The notes beneath the pieces were generated by a model, which was given only the letters and a program-made list of their open reading frames with translations, was not told where the DNA came from and searched no databases. Below, in pieces: positions 40,911 through 49,306 of a DNA stretch of 64,000 nt. This stretch comes from Bacillus sp. FJAT-22090 (GTDB lineage: Bacteria > Bacillota > Bacilli > Bacillales_A > Planococcaceae). Location: NCBI RefSeq assembly GCF_007676755.1, contig NZ_VEBK01000001.1:310001-374000 (forward strand). Reading direction: 5' to 3'. Each line of letters opens with the position of its first letter. The stretch's first letter is position 1. The position numbers were made by a program, and so were the translations under genes.

Positions 40911-40983
40911 ACAAAAAAATTCCGAATAATCTCCTCTTTCTATTGTACAAAACATCCAATAGAGAAGGAAATTATTCGGAACG
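40911..40983 (-). terminator. Terminator of the sip gene
   Basis: A long stem (TTCCGAATAAT with ATTATTCGGAA, extended by CTATTG/CAATAG) is followed by seven T on the minus strand. The left arm covers the last codons of the signal peptidase gene. Confidence 0.8.
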
Positions 40984-41523
40984 AAAATTCACTGTAGCGT
41001 GGGAAATTGGCCAATAAATTAGTTTCACTTCCCCAATAACATCTTTTTTATCGATAAATTGAAAATAACGGCTATCTAAACTGGACATGCGATTGTCTCC
41101 TAAAACAAATAACTTATTCGGAGGTACTGTTTTACTGCCTGTCAGCTCCTGCAACTCAAAATCCTCCGTAAAATTTTCCTCTAGATTTTCATAGGCGGGA
41201 TAAGATGTCAAAAATGGCTCTTCCACTTTCTCATTGTTAATAAACAACTCATCGTTTTCATAGGAAATCGTGTCTCCTGGCAATCCAATGACGCGTTTCA
41301 CATAATCTTCTTTTTTATCACTATGAAAAATAACAATATCCATTCTTCTTATGGTCGCTAATTTACTAATAACGACTTTATCTTGATCATGAAGCGTCGG
41401 CATCATCGACTTGCCGATTACTTCATAGTTTGTTGCTACAAAAGATCGGACAAAAATAACGACGAGGACTCCAATCACTAAAGCACAAAGCCACTCGATT
41501 AATTCTTTTTTTAATTTACCCAA
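40972..41523 (-). CDS. sipV: Type I signal peptidase
   Basis: 183 residues. N-terminal membrane helix (about 10-28), catalytic Ser in GKSMMPTL (about 38), Lys in YVKRVIGLPGD (about 76), and the GDNRMSSLDSRYF box. It cleaves Sec signal peptides on the outer face of the membrane. Its start overlaps the TVP38 gene end by 8 bases. The sipV assignment rests on the B. subtilis yhjE-sipV-addBA neighbourhood; another sip name is equally possible. Confidence 0.88.
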   Translation of the reverse strand: MGKLKKELIEWLCALVIGVLVVIFVRSFVATNYEVIGKSMMPTLHDQDKVVISKLATIRRMDIVIFHSDKKEDYVKRVIGLPGDTISYENDELFINNEKVEEPFLTSYPAYENLEENFTEDFELQELTGSKTVPPNKLFVLGDNRMSSLDSRYFQFIDKKDVIGEVKLIYWPISHATVNFRSE

Positions 41524-42157
41524 ATTTTTCTCCTTTTTTACTCTTTCTTTCTACACGAAAGGTGCGCAAATCCGCTTCCACTTTTTTGTCGATTCGTTTT
41601 TCTATTCGTTTACCTAAAAACCAAAGAATAACGATAATTAATGCAACAATTGCGGTGCGTACAGGCTGTGTAATTAAAGCTTTAATATCCGAGCCAATGA
41701 AACTGACGATGAAAATCATAATAAGCTTTCCAAGTGTCACCGTCCATAAATATGTGTTCTTTTTCATATTGGACAAACCGGCAACTATATTTACAAGTGC
41801 AGAAGGAGTAAATGGAAAACAAATGAGTAAAAAAAGTGGACCGAATCCATTCCTCTCTACCCATAATATTAATTTTTGTATCTTTTCATGTCTCGTAATA
41901 AACCCAAGTACGCGAGCTCGTCCATATTTACGAATAACTAAAAAGACTGTATATGCCCCTATTACCGAGCCGGCCCATGAAAGGAGAAATCCAAATAAAA
42001 GTCCATACGCATTTACGTTTGCCACGATAAACACAATTAACGGTAAAAAAGGTAAAAAAGCCTCTAAAAAAGGCAGAAGGATACCGATTATTGGTCCAAG
42101 CGCACGATAATCATGCGTTAAATTTGATAAAGTTTCCATCGAAAACCAATCAGGCAT
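41516..42157 (-). CDS. yhjE: TVP38/TMEM64 family membrane protein (YhjE-like)
   Basis: 213 residues from the ATG at 42157, placed 4 bases after GGAGGAGAG; an ATG at 42172 precedes that site. SNARE-associated/DedA-like core: LGPIIGILLPFLEAFLPFLPLIVFIVANVNAYG, SWAGSVIGAYTVFLVIRKYGR, FPFTPSALVNIVAGLS, and a basic tail. Relatives are thought to move lipids across membranes. Co-transcribed with the signal peptidase. Confidence 0.83.
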   Translation of the reverse strand: MPDWFSMETLSNLTHDYRALGPIIGILLPFLEAFLPFLPLIVFIVANVNAYGLLFGFLLSWAGSVIGAYTVFLVIRKYGRARVLGFITRHEKIQKLILWVERNGFGPLFLLICFPFTPSALVNIVAGLSNMKKNTYLWTVTLGKLIMIFIVSFIGSDIKALITQPVRTAIVALIIVILWFLGKRIEKRIDKKVEADLRTFRVERKSKKGEKFG

Positions 42158-42268
42158 ATTGCTCTCCTCCATAATATGTATATTTACCCCAGTTTAACAG
42201 ACTGTAATAACCTCACGTCAATTTTGGTGAAATAAACGCGAAAAAATAGGTAAAGATGAAACAGCCTG

Positions 42269-42335
42269 TAGATCCCGATTGGTTCAACTAACCATCATTG
42301 AGAGGTGATGAAGATCTCCCCCACTGGTAGAAGTT
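42269..42335. other. Possible structured element before azlC
   Basis: Short pairing pieces (TGGTT with AACCA, ATCATT with GATGA, AGATC on both sides) and a CCCCCACTGGTAGAAG end stand out from AT-rich surroundings. No known riboswitch motif is visible. Pairing is patchy. Confidence 0.3.
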
Positions 42336-42429
42336 TCACTTTATACTATTCCCATTTTTCGTATTCATAAAACTATTCAGTTATAGTATAATTTGTTCAT
42401 TATGATTTTATAGGTGGTGACATTTTAGT

Positions 42430-43152
42430 TTGAATAATAAATCATTTATACAAGGGATAAAAGCTGGTTTAAGTATTGCAATCGGTTATTTTCCAGTCGC
42501 ATTAACATTTGGTTTACTTGCCAAAACGTCCGGCCTATCCATTTGGGAAGCAACTGCAATGAGTATCTTCGTTTATGCAGGAGCATCTCAATACATGTCT
42601 TTAACCCTTATTTCAAAAGGGGTTGATCCTATTTTAATCGTTTTAAACACATTTGTCGTCAATATACGTCACTTCTTAATGACGGCGGCACTGAATGAAA
42701 AGATGCATAGTGAGAAAAGATGGATTAAAGGAGTCTATGCTTTTGGAATAACGGATGAATCTTTCTCTGTTCTGGCAACTCAAAAAGACGAAAAAATTCC
42801 TAAATCTTTTGCATTTGGAGTTGCAATCATTGCCTATAGCAGTTGGGTAATATTTACTGCAATAGGTCATGTCATCGGCGCCAACCTCCCGCACTTTTTA
42901 CAAGCAGCCATGTCTATTGCACTATATGCCATGTTCGTAGGCCTTCTTGTTCCCTCTATGCGCGGAAGCAGAAAAGTAGTCATGCTTGCATTAATCGCTG
43001 CAGCTATTAATGGCTTCTTTTATTGGACACAGATTTTGTCAACAGGATGGTCTATTTTAGTCGCTACATTAGCGTCCTCTATTTTTGTAGAAATTATTTA
43101 TGCTAGACATGAAAAACGGAAGCGTATTGCCGGGCAGCTGAAAGGAGCTTAA
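42430..43152 (+). CDS. azlC: AzlC family branched-chain amino acid exporter subunit
   Basis: 240 residues, TTG start (GGTGGTGA about 10 bases upstream). Typical AzlC signatures: FIQGIKAGLSIAIGYFPVALTFG, FVYAGASQYMSL, NIRHFLMTAAL, TDESFSVLA. About six membrane helices. With AzlD it exports branched-chain amino acids or analogues such as azaleucine. Located 4 bases before azlD. Confidence 0.9.
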   Translation: MNNKSFIQGIKAGLSIAIGYFPVALTFGLLAKTSGLSIWEATAMSIFVYAGASQYMSLTLISKGVDPILIVLNTFVVNIRHFLMTAALNEKMHSEKRWIKGVYAFGITDESFSVLATQKDEKIPKSFAFGVAIIAYSSWVIFTAIGHVIGANLPHFLQAAMSIALYAMFVGLLVPSMRGSRKVVMLALIAAAINGFFYWTQILSTGWSILVATLASSIFVEIIYARHEKRKRIAGQLKGA

Positions 43153-43156
43153 GCAA

Positions 43157-43465
43157 ATGGGGTCATGGTATTGGTGGACAATACTCGGAATGGCAATCGT
43201 TACGTATATTCCAAGAGCTGTCCCACTAACTTTTTTAGAAGGAAAAGAATTGCCACCAGTCGTTTCTGGTGTTTTGCGTAATATTCCCTACGCTGTGTTA
43301 GGAGCATTAATATTCCCTGCTATTTTGTATGTGCAGGAAGGTCATTTATTATTTGGATTCATCGGCGCGATTGTAGCGTTTGCATTAGCATTTCTTTTTT
43401 CTAATGTGATGGTCGTTGTTTTAGGTACAATCGGTGTTTTAGCAGTATATAGTCTATTATTCTGA
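43157..43465 (+). CDS. azlD: AzlD family transport protein
   Basis: 102 residues, three membrane helices. AzlD motif TYIPRAVPLTFLEGKELPPVV and LRNIPYAVLGALIFPAIL are clear. Small partner of AzlC. Its start follows the azlC stop directly, with the ribosome site (AAAGGAG) inside azlC. No strong terminator follows before the S-box promoter. Confidence 0.92.
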   Translation: MGSWYWWTILGMAIVTYIPRAVPLTFLEGKELPPVVSGVLRNIPYAVLGALIFPAILYVQEGHLLFGFIGAIVAFALAFLFSNVMVVVLGTIGVLAVYSLLF

Positions 43466-43497
43466 AATATCTGAATAATTTTACTTTAAAATACTAC

Positions 43498-43526
43498 TTG
43501 ACGACTTGGTCTTTAATGTTTAAAGT
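43498..43526 (+). promoter_or_regulatory. Predicted promoter of the met leader
   Basis: -35 TTGACG (43498-43503), 17-base spacer, -10 TAAAGT (43521-43526), upstream of the S-box. Confidence 0.5.
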
Positions 43527-43565
43527 TGAAATCAATTCTTACAACAATTACATAGCACATCACTT

Positions 43566-43755
43566 TCTTATCCAGAGAAACCGAGGGACAGGCCCTATGA
43601 CGTTTCGGCAACAGGTTCATTTTTGAATACTGTGCCAATTCCTGCAAGCGATTTTGCTTGGAAGATGAGAACGAGATGGTTTTTCGTATAGTCGAAGAGC
43701 TTTCTTTTTCTTATCCACTTGTAGATAAGATCGAGAAAGCTCTTTTTCGTTCTTT
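43566..43755 (+). ncRNA. SAM-I (S-box) riboswitch controlling metNIQ
   Basis: The aptamer core reads CTTATCCAGAGAAACCGAGG, then GGACAGGCCCTATGACG, then TTTCGGCAACA, the S-box pattern, and P1 closes with GATGAG near 43664-43669. An expression platform follows: AAGAGCTTTCT pairs with AGAAAGCTCTT and a T run (43694-43753). SAM binding should keep the terminator formed and shut off methionine uptake. Confidence 0.95.
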
Positions 43756-43821
43756 TTTGGAAAGATAGATGTTGTCAACCATTGTTCGTAATGAATCAAC
43801 GAAGATTCAGGAGGTTATGAC

Positions 43822-44847
43822 ATGATTGAATTTAAAAATGTTTCCAAGACATTTCGTCTTGGCAAACGGGAGGTGCATGCAGTTCAAAATGTTTCCCTAA
43901 CGATTAACGAAGGAGAAATATTTGGGATTATCGGCTTTAGTGGTGCTGGGAAAAGTACTCTACTTAGACTTGTGAATATGCTCGAACGTCCCTCATCTGG
44001 GTCAGTGCATATTCAACATATCGATGTAAATGCATTATCCCCTAAAGATCTACGTACGAGACGTCGCAACATAGGGATGATCTTTCAAAACTTTAATTTA
44101 TTTACCTCTCGTACCGTTGCAGGTAATATTGCATATCCATTGAAACTTGCTGGTTTATCGAAACAAGAAATTAGTTTACGAGTAGATAATCTATTACGCT
44201 TTGTGGGCCTTTCCGATAAAGCAAAGGATTATCCAGACCAACTATCAGGTGGTCAAAAACAACGGGTCGGTATCGCAAGAGCACTAGCTACATCCCCCGA
44301 CATTCTTATATGTGATGAAGCGACTTCTGCTCTTGATCCAGAAACGACAGCTGAGATTTTACGATTATTGAAGAAAGTAAACAAAGATTTAGGAATTACT
44401 ATTTTACTTATTACACATGAAATGCATGTAATCCAATCTATTTGCCACAAAGTTGCGGTAATGGAAGACGGCAAAGTTATCGAATCAGGAAATGTGTTTG
44501 ATGTGTTTACTAACCCTCAGCATTTGACAACTCAGCGGTTTATCCAATCTGTGCAGAAAGATTTACCGTCTGACCATGTATTAGAAGAATGGCGCACACG
44601 AGGTGGCAAAAAATTATATCGAGTGATTTTCAAAGGAGACATAGCGAATGATGCGGTGCTTTCCCAAGTTACTCAAAAACATCAAGTCCACTTCAATATC
44701 GTATATGGCTCTATCCGTGAACTCCAAGAAAGATTATTCGGAAACTTACTTATTTCTTTTGAAGGAAATGAAGAAGCGATTATATTAACTTTGAAGGAAC
44801 TAGCGGGAATTGTGGATATTGAGGAGGTTACCCATTATGAAAGTTGA
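43822..44847 (+). CDS. metN: Methionine ABC transporter ATP-binding protein MetN
   Basis: 341 residues. Walker A GFSGAGKST, signature LSGGQKQR, Walker B LICDEATSALDP, switch LITHEMHV. A C-terminal NIL domain (about 265-341, RVIFKGDIAND...ISFEGNEEAIILTLKELAG) binds methionine to inhibit transport in homologues. First gene after the S-box, with CAGGAGG before the ATG. Confidence 0.96.
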   Translation: MIEFKNVSKTFRLGKREVHAVQNVSLTINEGEIFGIIGFSGAGKSTLLRLVNMLERPSSGSVHIQHIDVNALSPKDLRTRRRNIGMIFQNFNLFTSRTVAGNIAYPLKLAGLSKQEISLRVDNLLRFVGLSDKAKDYPDQLSGGQKQRVGIARALATSPDILICDEATSALDPETTAEILRLLKKVNKDLGITILLITHEMHVIQSICHKVAVMEDGKVIESGNVFDVFTNPQHLTTQRFIQSVQKDLPSDHVLEEWRTRGGKKLYRVIFKGDIANDAVLSQVTQKHQVHFNIVYGSIRELQERLFGNLLISFEGNEEAIILTLKELAGIVDIEEVTHYES

Positions 44848-45499
44848 TTGGAGTACATTTTGGCCACGAATCCTGGAATCGACTGGTGAAACAATCATCA
44901 TGGTTATTTGCACACTTGTTCTAGGCTCTATTCTCGGAATAGCTATTGGTCTATTACTTTTTGTTACTAGAGAAAAGAATATTTTAGAAAACAAGTTTAT
45001 TTTTCAGCTATTAAACATTTTGATTAATATTATTCGACCTATTCCATTCATCATTTTCTTAGTAGCTATCTCACAGTTGACTAGATTAGTTATTGGCACA
45101 ACTATCGGTACGGCTGCAGCAATTTTTCCAATGACGATCGTTGCTAGCTTTTCTATCGCGCGTGTTGTTGAAAATAACTTAGTAAGCATCGATTCTGGAG
45201 TAATAGAGGCTGCTCAAGCAATGGGTGCCAGCCCCCTTCGAATCATTATCACCGTTTTAATACCAGAGGCATTGGGGCCACTCATTTTGGGACTTACATT
45301 TATTACAGTCAGTTTGATTGATTTCTCTGCAATTGCAGGCACTGTTGGCGGTGGTGGATTGGGGCATGTCGCGATGACTTATGGATATCAACGTTTTGAC
45401 GGAAGTGTCATGCTCGTCACAGTTATTATACTAATTATACTTGTACAACTCGCCCAGTGGTTAGGCAACACCTTATCTAGAAAATTTATGAGAAGATAA
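44837..45499 (+). CDS. metI: Methionine ABC transporter permease MetI
   Basis: 220 residues from the ATG at 44837 (GAGGAGG upstream, inside the metN end, 11-base overlap). Five helices; EAA loop EAAQAMGASPLRIIITVLIPEALGPL. B. subtilis calls this subunit MetP. It forms the channel of the MetNIQ importer. Confidence 0.95.
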   Translation: MKVDWSTFWPRILESTGETIIMVICTLVLGSILGIAIGLLLFVTREKNILENKFIFQLLNILINIIRPIPFIIFLVAISQLTRLVIGTTIGTAAAIFPMTIVASFSIARVVENNLVSIDSGVIEAAQAMGASPLRIIITVLIPEALGPLILGLTFITVSLIDFSAIAGTVGGGGLGHVAMTYGYQRFDGSVMLVTVIILIILVQLAQWLGNTLSRKFMRR

Positions 45500-45529
45500 T
45501 TCAATTATATAAAAGGAGAGATTTTATTT

Positions 45530-46399
45530 ATGAAAAAACTTTATTTATTAGTATTAGCAGTTTGTACTGCTTTAGTTTTAGCAGCTTGTGGCAGTTCATC
45601 TGCATCTAGTAATGACAGTAAAGATACAGTAAAAGTTAAGATTGGTGTAAACGGCTCTGATGGAGCACAATGGCCGATTTTGAAGAAAAAGGCAGCAAAA
45701 GAAGGGATAGAAATAGAGCTAGTCGAGTTTGCTGATTACACTTTACCGAATAACGCTCTTGCACAAGGAGACATCGATTTGAATGCATTCCAGCATCTAT
45801 CGTTTTTATCGCAATATGTAAAAGAAAGTGGCAATGATCTTATACCAATTGGTTCCACAATGTTTGCTCCACTTGGAATATATTCAGAAAAAATTAAAGA
45901 TATTGCAGACATTAAAGCTGGAGATAAAATAGCCATTCCTGATGATCCTTCTAACCAAGCACGCGCACTACGCTTATTAGAAGCAGGAAACTTAATAAAA
46001 CTAACAGATGACTTCGGACTATTTGGAGACCCTTCTAAAATTGCAGAAAATCCGTTAAATTTGGATATTATCCCGATGGTAGCTCAACAAACTCCTCGCG
46101 TCCTACCAGACGTTACCGCAGCTATTATTAATAACGGAGTTGCAGGTCAAGCAGGATTTTCTCCTGGTGAAGATCCTATCTTTAAAGAAGAGGGAGATAA
46201 CGAATCGATTTATCCTTATGTAAACTTAATCGCTGCCCGTGCAAAAGATAAAGATAATGCTACTTTTAAACGAATTGTAGAACTATATCATGAGGATGAC
46301 ATAAAAAAAGCAGTAACAGAAGATACAAAAGGTGGCTCTTCCCTAGTTGTTTTAACGCAAGAACAATTAGATCAAACATTTGAAGATTTATTAAAATAA
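45530..46399 (+). CDS. metQ: Methionine-binding lipoprotein MetQ
   Basis: 289 residues. Signal peptide with lipobox LAAC (Cys about 20), Ser/Asn-rich linker, NlpA fold (GANGSDG-like GVNGSDGAQWPIL, FADYTLPNNALAQGDIDLNAFQH, IAIPDDPSNQARALRLLE). It binds L- or D-methionine at the cell surface and delivers it to MetI. Starts 30 bases after metI with AAAGGAGAG. Confidence 0.95.
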   Translation: MKKLYLLVLAVCTALVLAACGSSSASSNDSKDTVKVKIGVNGSDGAQWPILKKKAAKEGIEIELVEFADYTLPNNALAQGDIDLNAFQHLSFLSQYVKESGNDLIPIGSTMFAPLGIYSEKIKDIADIKAGDKIAIPDDPSNQARALRLLEAGNLIKLTDDFGLFGDPSKIAENPLNLDIIPMVAQQTPRVLPDVTAAIINNGVAGQAGFSPGEDPIFKEEGDNESIYPYVNLIAARAKDKDNATFKRIVELYHEDDIKKAVTEDTKGGSSLVVLTQEQLDQTFEDLLK

Positions 46400-46414
46400 A
46401 GGAGGAAATAAACA

Positions 46415-47620
46415 ATGAGTATTGTAGTAGAAAATAAGGACTTAATAACGAAATCTATCGAGGATAATAAAGAGTTGTATATTCAAACAAGTCAAGACAT
46501 CCATGCCAATCCCGAAATTGGCAACAACGAATTTTATGCGAGTGCCAAACATATCGCCATTTTAGAAAAAGCAGGCTTTCAAGTAACGTCTGCTGTTGCA
46601 GGTCATGAGACATCTTTTTATGCAGTGAAGGAAAGTGATAAAGAGGGTCCGACTATAGCTTATTTAGCTGAATACGATGCATTGCCAGGTCTCGGCCATG
46701 CTTGCGGTCATAATATTATCGGCACCACCAGTGTCGCAGCAGCAATCGCTTTATCAGAGACACTTGCGGAAACTGGTGGTCGAGTTGTAGTTCTTGGAAC
46801 CCCTGCAGAAGAAGGGGGTCCTAATGGAAGTGCAAAAGGTAGTTTTGTCAAACATGGCTTTTTGAAAGATGTCGATGTTGCTTTAATGATTCATCCAAGC
46901 GGAAAAACATCCTTAACTAGTGAAACACTGGCAGTAGACCCATTAGATTTTCATTTTTATGGGACTGCTGCTCATGCTTCTGGATCACCCGAAAAAGGTG
47001 TTAATGCACTAGATGCAGTTATTCAATTATTTAACGGAATTAATGCACTGCGCCAGCAATTGCCCTCCGATGTACGAATACACGGCATCATCACCCACGG
47101 AGGTGACGCACCAAATATTATTCCGGATTATGCATCCGCACGATTTTATATTCGTGCCGAGACATGGAAAAAAACAGAGGAAGTAGCTGATAAAGTAAGA
47201 GCTATTGCAAATGGAGCCGCATTAGCGACAGGTGCTTCTGTGAAAATTGAACGGTTCCAAAATGAAGTGCAAGATTTCGTTTTAAACTCCGTTTTAGACG
47301 AAGTTCTTTACACAGAACTAGAGGCTGTTGGGGAAAAAGTGCATATAGAAAAACGAAAAGGCAAAGGATCAACAGATGCAGGGAATATTAGCTATGTGGT
47401 ACCAACCGCACATCCTCATATTAAAATTGGACCTGACGATTTAATCGGACACACGATTGAATTCAGAGAAGCCGCTAAATCAGATGCCGGAAACGAAGCA
47501 CTAATCAAAGGTGCAAAAGCACTGGCATTGACAGGATACCGAGTTTTAACAGATGCCGAGCTATTGCACAATGTTCGAAAAGAATTTGAAGCAGCACTTG
47601 CACGAAAAGAAGAGGCTTGA
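46415..47620 (+). CDS. M20D family amidohydrolase/peptidase
   Basis: 401 residues. M20 metallopeptidase core: HANPEIGNNE, metal ligands in GHACGHNI and EEGGPNGSAK, dimerisation domain around residues 185-300 (HAS...HGIITHGG), and final ligand in the SDAGNEAL region. Relatives remove acyl groups from N-acyl amino acids or cleave small dipeptides. Its place 15 bases after metQ in an S-box operon suggests it frees methionine from a conjugate carried by MetNIQ; that link is inference. Confidence 0.85.
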   Translation: MSIVVENKDLITKSIEDNKELYIQTSQDIHANPEIGNNEFYASAKHIAILEKAGFQVTSAVAGHETSFYAVKESDKEGPTIAYLAEYDALPGLGHACGHNIIGTTSVAAAIALSETLAETGGRVVVLGTPAEEGGPNGSAKGSFVKHGFLKDVDVALMIHPSGKTSLTSETLAVDPLDFHFYGTAAHASGSPEKGVNALDAVIQLFNGINALRQQLPSDVRIHGIITHGGDAPNIIPDYASARFYIRAETWKKTEEVADKVRAIANGAALATGASVKIERFQNEVQDFVLNSVLDEVLYTELEAVGEKVHIEKRKGKGSTDAGNISYVVPTAHPHIKIGPDDLIGHTIEFREAAKSDAGNEALIKGAKALALTGYRVLTDAELLHNVRKEFEAALARKEEA

Positions 47621-47628
47621 GGTGGATT

Positions 47629-47741
47629 TTGCGATTTGGAGTTTATATCTTGCGATTCTGGACTAGTTGCTTGCGATTCCAGTGAGGGATCTTGCGATTC
47701 GGAGTTTGTATTTTGCGATTCTAGACTTGTTAATTGCGATT
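47629..47741 (+). repeat. 21-base-spaced TTGCGATT array, six copies
   Basis: TTGCGATT begins at 47629, 47650, 47671, 47692, 47713 and 47734: six perfect words, each exactly 21 bases from the last. The 13 bases between are variable but alternate between two loose patterns (GGAGTTT.TAT and CT.GACT.GTT). The array lies between the M20 gene stop and the csbA terminator, i.e. between convergent operons. It contains stop codons in the word's own frame. Confidence 0.9.
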
Positions 47742-47775
47742 ATTTAACAACTGAAAACTGATACCCTGTTTACAA

Positions 47776-47812
47776 TGAAAAATCCGCCTCAATGAGCGGA
47801 TTTTTTCTTTTT
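47776..47812. terminator. Bidirectional terminator between the met operon and csbA
   Basis: AAAAATCCGC pairs with GCGGATTTTTT, with T runs on both strands. Confidence 0.85.
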
Positions 47813-48046
47813 ATCTCGGCTTTTCATTTTCGTAGAATACCAGAATCCTAGTGTTAGCGAAGCTGCATCTATAAGGTAAATCCACCATCTATGTGTATAA
47901 CCAGCATAAACTGAAGCTGCAAATAATGCGACTGTCAATACTAGAGCAACATAATGATTAAACGTAATACGTGTAAAAAGGACGACAAGTAGTGCAGGTG
48001 CAAAAATAGCTAAGATTACTTGCGTTGATAATGATAATGTTTCCAT
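47789..48046 (-). CDS. csbA: CsbA family membrane protein
   Basis: 85 residues with hydrophobic helices at about 9-24, 31-50 and 55-70, and a Lys-rich tail. TRITFNHYVALVLTVALF and YAGYTHRWWIYLIDAASLTLGF are typical of CsbA, a sigma-B-controlled protein of unknown role in B. subtilis. It follows minJ by 8 bases; its own terminator overlaps the stop. Confidence 0.85.
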   Translation of the reverse strand: METLSLSTQVILAIFAPALLVVLFTRITFNHYVALVLTVALFAASVYAGYTHRWWIYLIDAASLTLGFWYSTKMKSRDKKKKSAH

Positions 48047-48054
48047 AAATTCTC

Positions 48055-49224
48055 CTACCTTACTAAGATCAAACCTAGTCGATAATGATCATGTCTAAAC
48101 AAAATATGCTGGCGCAAACGAAGCTCTCCATTGAAATCGATTACTTCTAAGCGACAATGTGCAGCATTTATTTGAACTGCTTCATATAATTCTTGCTCGG
48201 TTGTTACTTGTTGACCATTTACTTTCACAATACGTTCTCCGATTAGTAAACCCATTTTCTCTGCGGGAGAATCGGAAAGAACTCCTGCTATCATAACACC
48301 ATTTGACTGTGGCGACACTGCAAAAGTACCAGACGTCTCTGTTTTGTAGGCTACATAAGAGATGATCAATCTAGCTAATAAGCCAAGTGCAATAGCCAAT
48401 ACACTAATTAGCGGCAGTATATAACCTACTGCTGCCACAACTGTTACGATAACTCCTAGCTGCCAAACCTTTTTCCCATACTGAGGGAAAAATTGAATCG
48501 GCAATGTATGTCTGCTTTTTTGTTGAAATCCTATAACAAATGGAAATAAAATAAGGGAAAATGTAGACTCTCCAAGAGGAAATTGTGGCCAGTATGGAAT
48601 ATATGTATCAATAACATCGCCTGGCACAACTAACAAAATAGGAAGCAACCACAAGCGCTTCGTTATATATTCCATCGCTTCAATTCCTCGAGAAGTACGT
48701 ACTAATCTTGGAGAAGCATTTCTTGCCCCATATTTTTGAATAAGTGCCCCTTCAGCGATTAATAACAGTCCTGCTAAAACGGCGATTGGCACAATTCCTT
48801 TATCCAACAGATCGAATCCTTTTAAACTCCATGTCAAGACATGGAACGACCAATCATACACATACATCATATATAGTGTAGCTGCTCCTAAAGCGATTGC
48901 ATATATTGCTGAGCCAACCTGATACATAAACAATAAAATAAATATAATCATCCATGCACTATATATGAATAACCAAGAAGTTGGGATAACTAGTCCCACT
49001 CCAACACTAATCACTGATATTACAATTGCCCATATGTACCCATCTAACAAAAAGCGCTTCGCTTCTGTCCAACCCCATAAAATTCTAGTGCGCAATTGTC
49101 TTCTTTCTCTTTTTACACGATAAAATCCAATTAAAATAGAGAAAAGTAGCGTAATATATACTGCTGGATGAAGGAAAAACCGTCCAATTCCTTTAACCAA
49201 TTCGATTAATAATTCTTGTACCAT
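48055..49224 (-). CDS. minJ: Division-site protein MinJ (PDZ)
   Basis: 389 residues from the ATG at 49224; the ATG at 49230 abuts AGGAGG, so the inner one has proper spacing. About eight membrane segments, then a cytoplasmic PDZ-like domain at the C-terminus (NGVMIAGVLSDSPAEKMGLLIGERIVKVNGQQV). MinJ links MinD to DivIVA at division sites and poles. Between ctpB and csbA as in B. subtilis. A hairpin covers its ribosome site. Confidence 0.87.
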   Translation of the reverse strand: MVQELLIELVKGIGRFFLHPAVYITLLFSILIGFYRVKRERRQLRTRILWGWTEAKRFLLDGYIWAIVISVISVGVGLVIPTSWLFIYSAWMIIFILLFMYQVGSAIYAIALGAATLYMMYVYDWSFHVLTWSLKGFDLLDKGIVPIAVLAGLLLIAEGALIQKYGARNASPRLVRTSRGIEAMEYITKRLWLLPILLVVPGDVIDTYIPYWPQFPLGESTFSLILFPFVIGFQQKSRHTLPIQFFPQYGKKVWQLGVIVTVVAAVGYILPLISVLAIALGLLARLIISYVAYKTETSGTFAVSPQSNGVMIAGVLSDSPAEKMGLLIGERIVKVNGQQVTTEQELYEAVQINAAHCRLEVIDFNGELRLRQHILFRHDHYRLGLILVR

Positions 49225-49230
49225 ACGCAT

Positions 49231-49277
49231 CCTCCTCGCTTACAATGATCCTTCCCATTATTGTAACAAACGAGGAG
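49231..49277 (-). promoter_or_regulatory. Hairpin sequestering the minJ ribosome binding site
   Basis: CTCCTCG (49232-49238) pairs with CGAGGAG (49271-49277), and inside it TTACAAT (49240-49246) pairs with ATTGTAA (49260-49266). In the minus-strand RNA the 3' arm is CGAGGAG, the Shine-Dalgarno of minJ. No T tract follows, so this is a possible translational control stem rather than a terminator. Confidence 0.6.
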
Positions 49278-49306
49278 TCTTTTGCGTATAGGATTTTCGT
49301 ATAATC

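Noticed and set aside
42181-42430. Riboswitch upstream of azlC
   Set aside because: Pairing is patchy and no conserved T-box, leucine or other aptamer motif could be found; kept only as a weak structured element.
47629-47741. CRISPR array
   Set aside because: The repeated word is only 8 bases and spacing 21, far below CRISPR repeat and spacer sizes, and no cas gene is present. The same applies to the other 21-base arrays.
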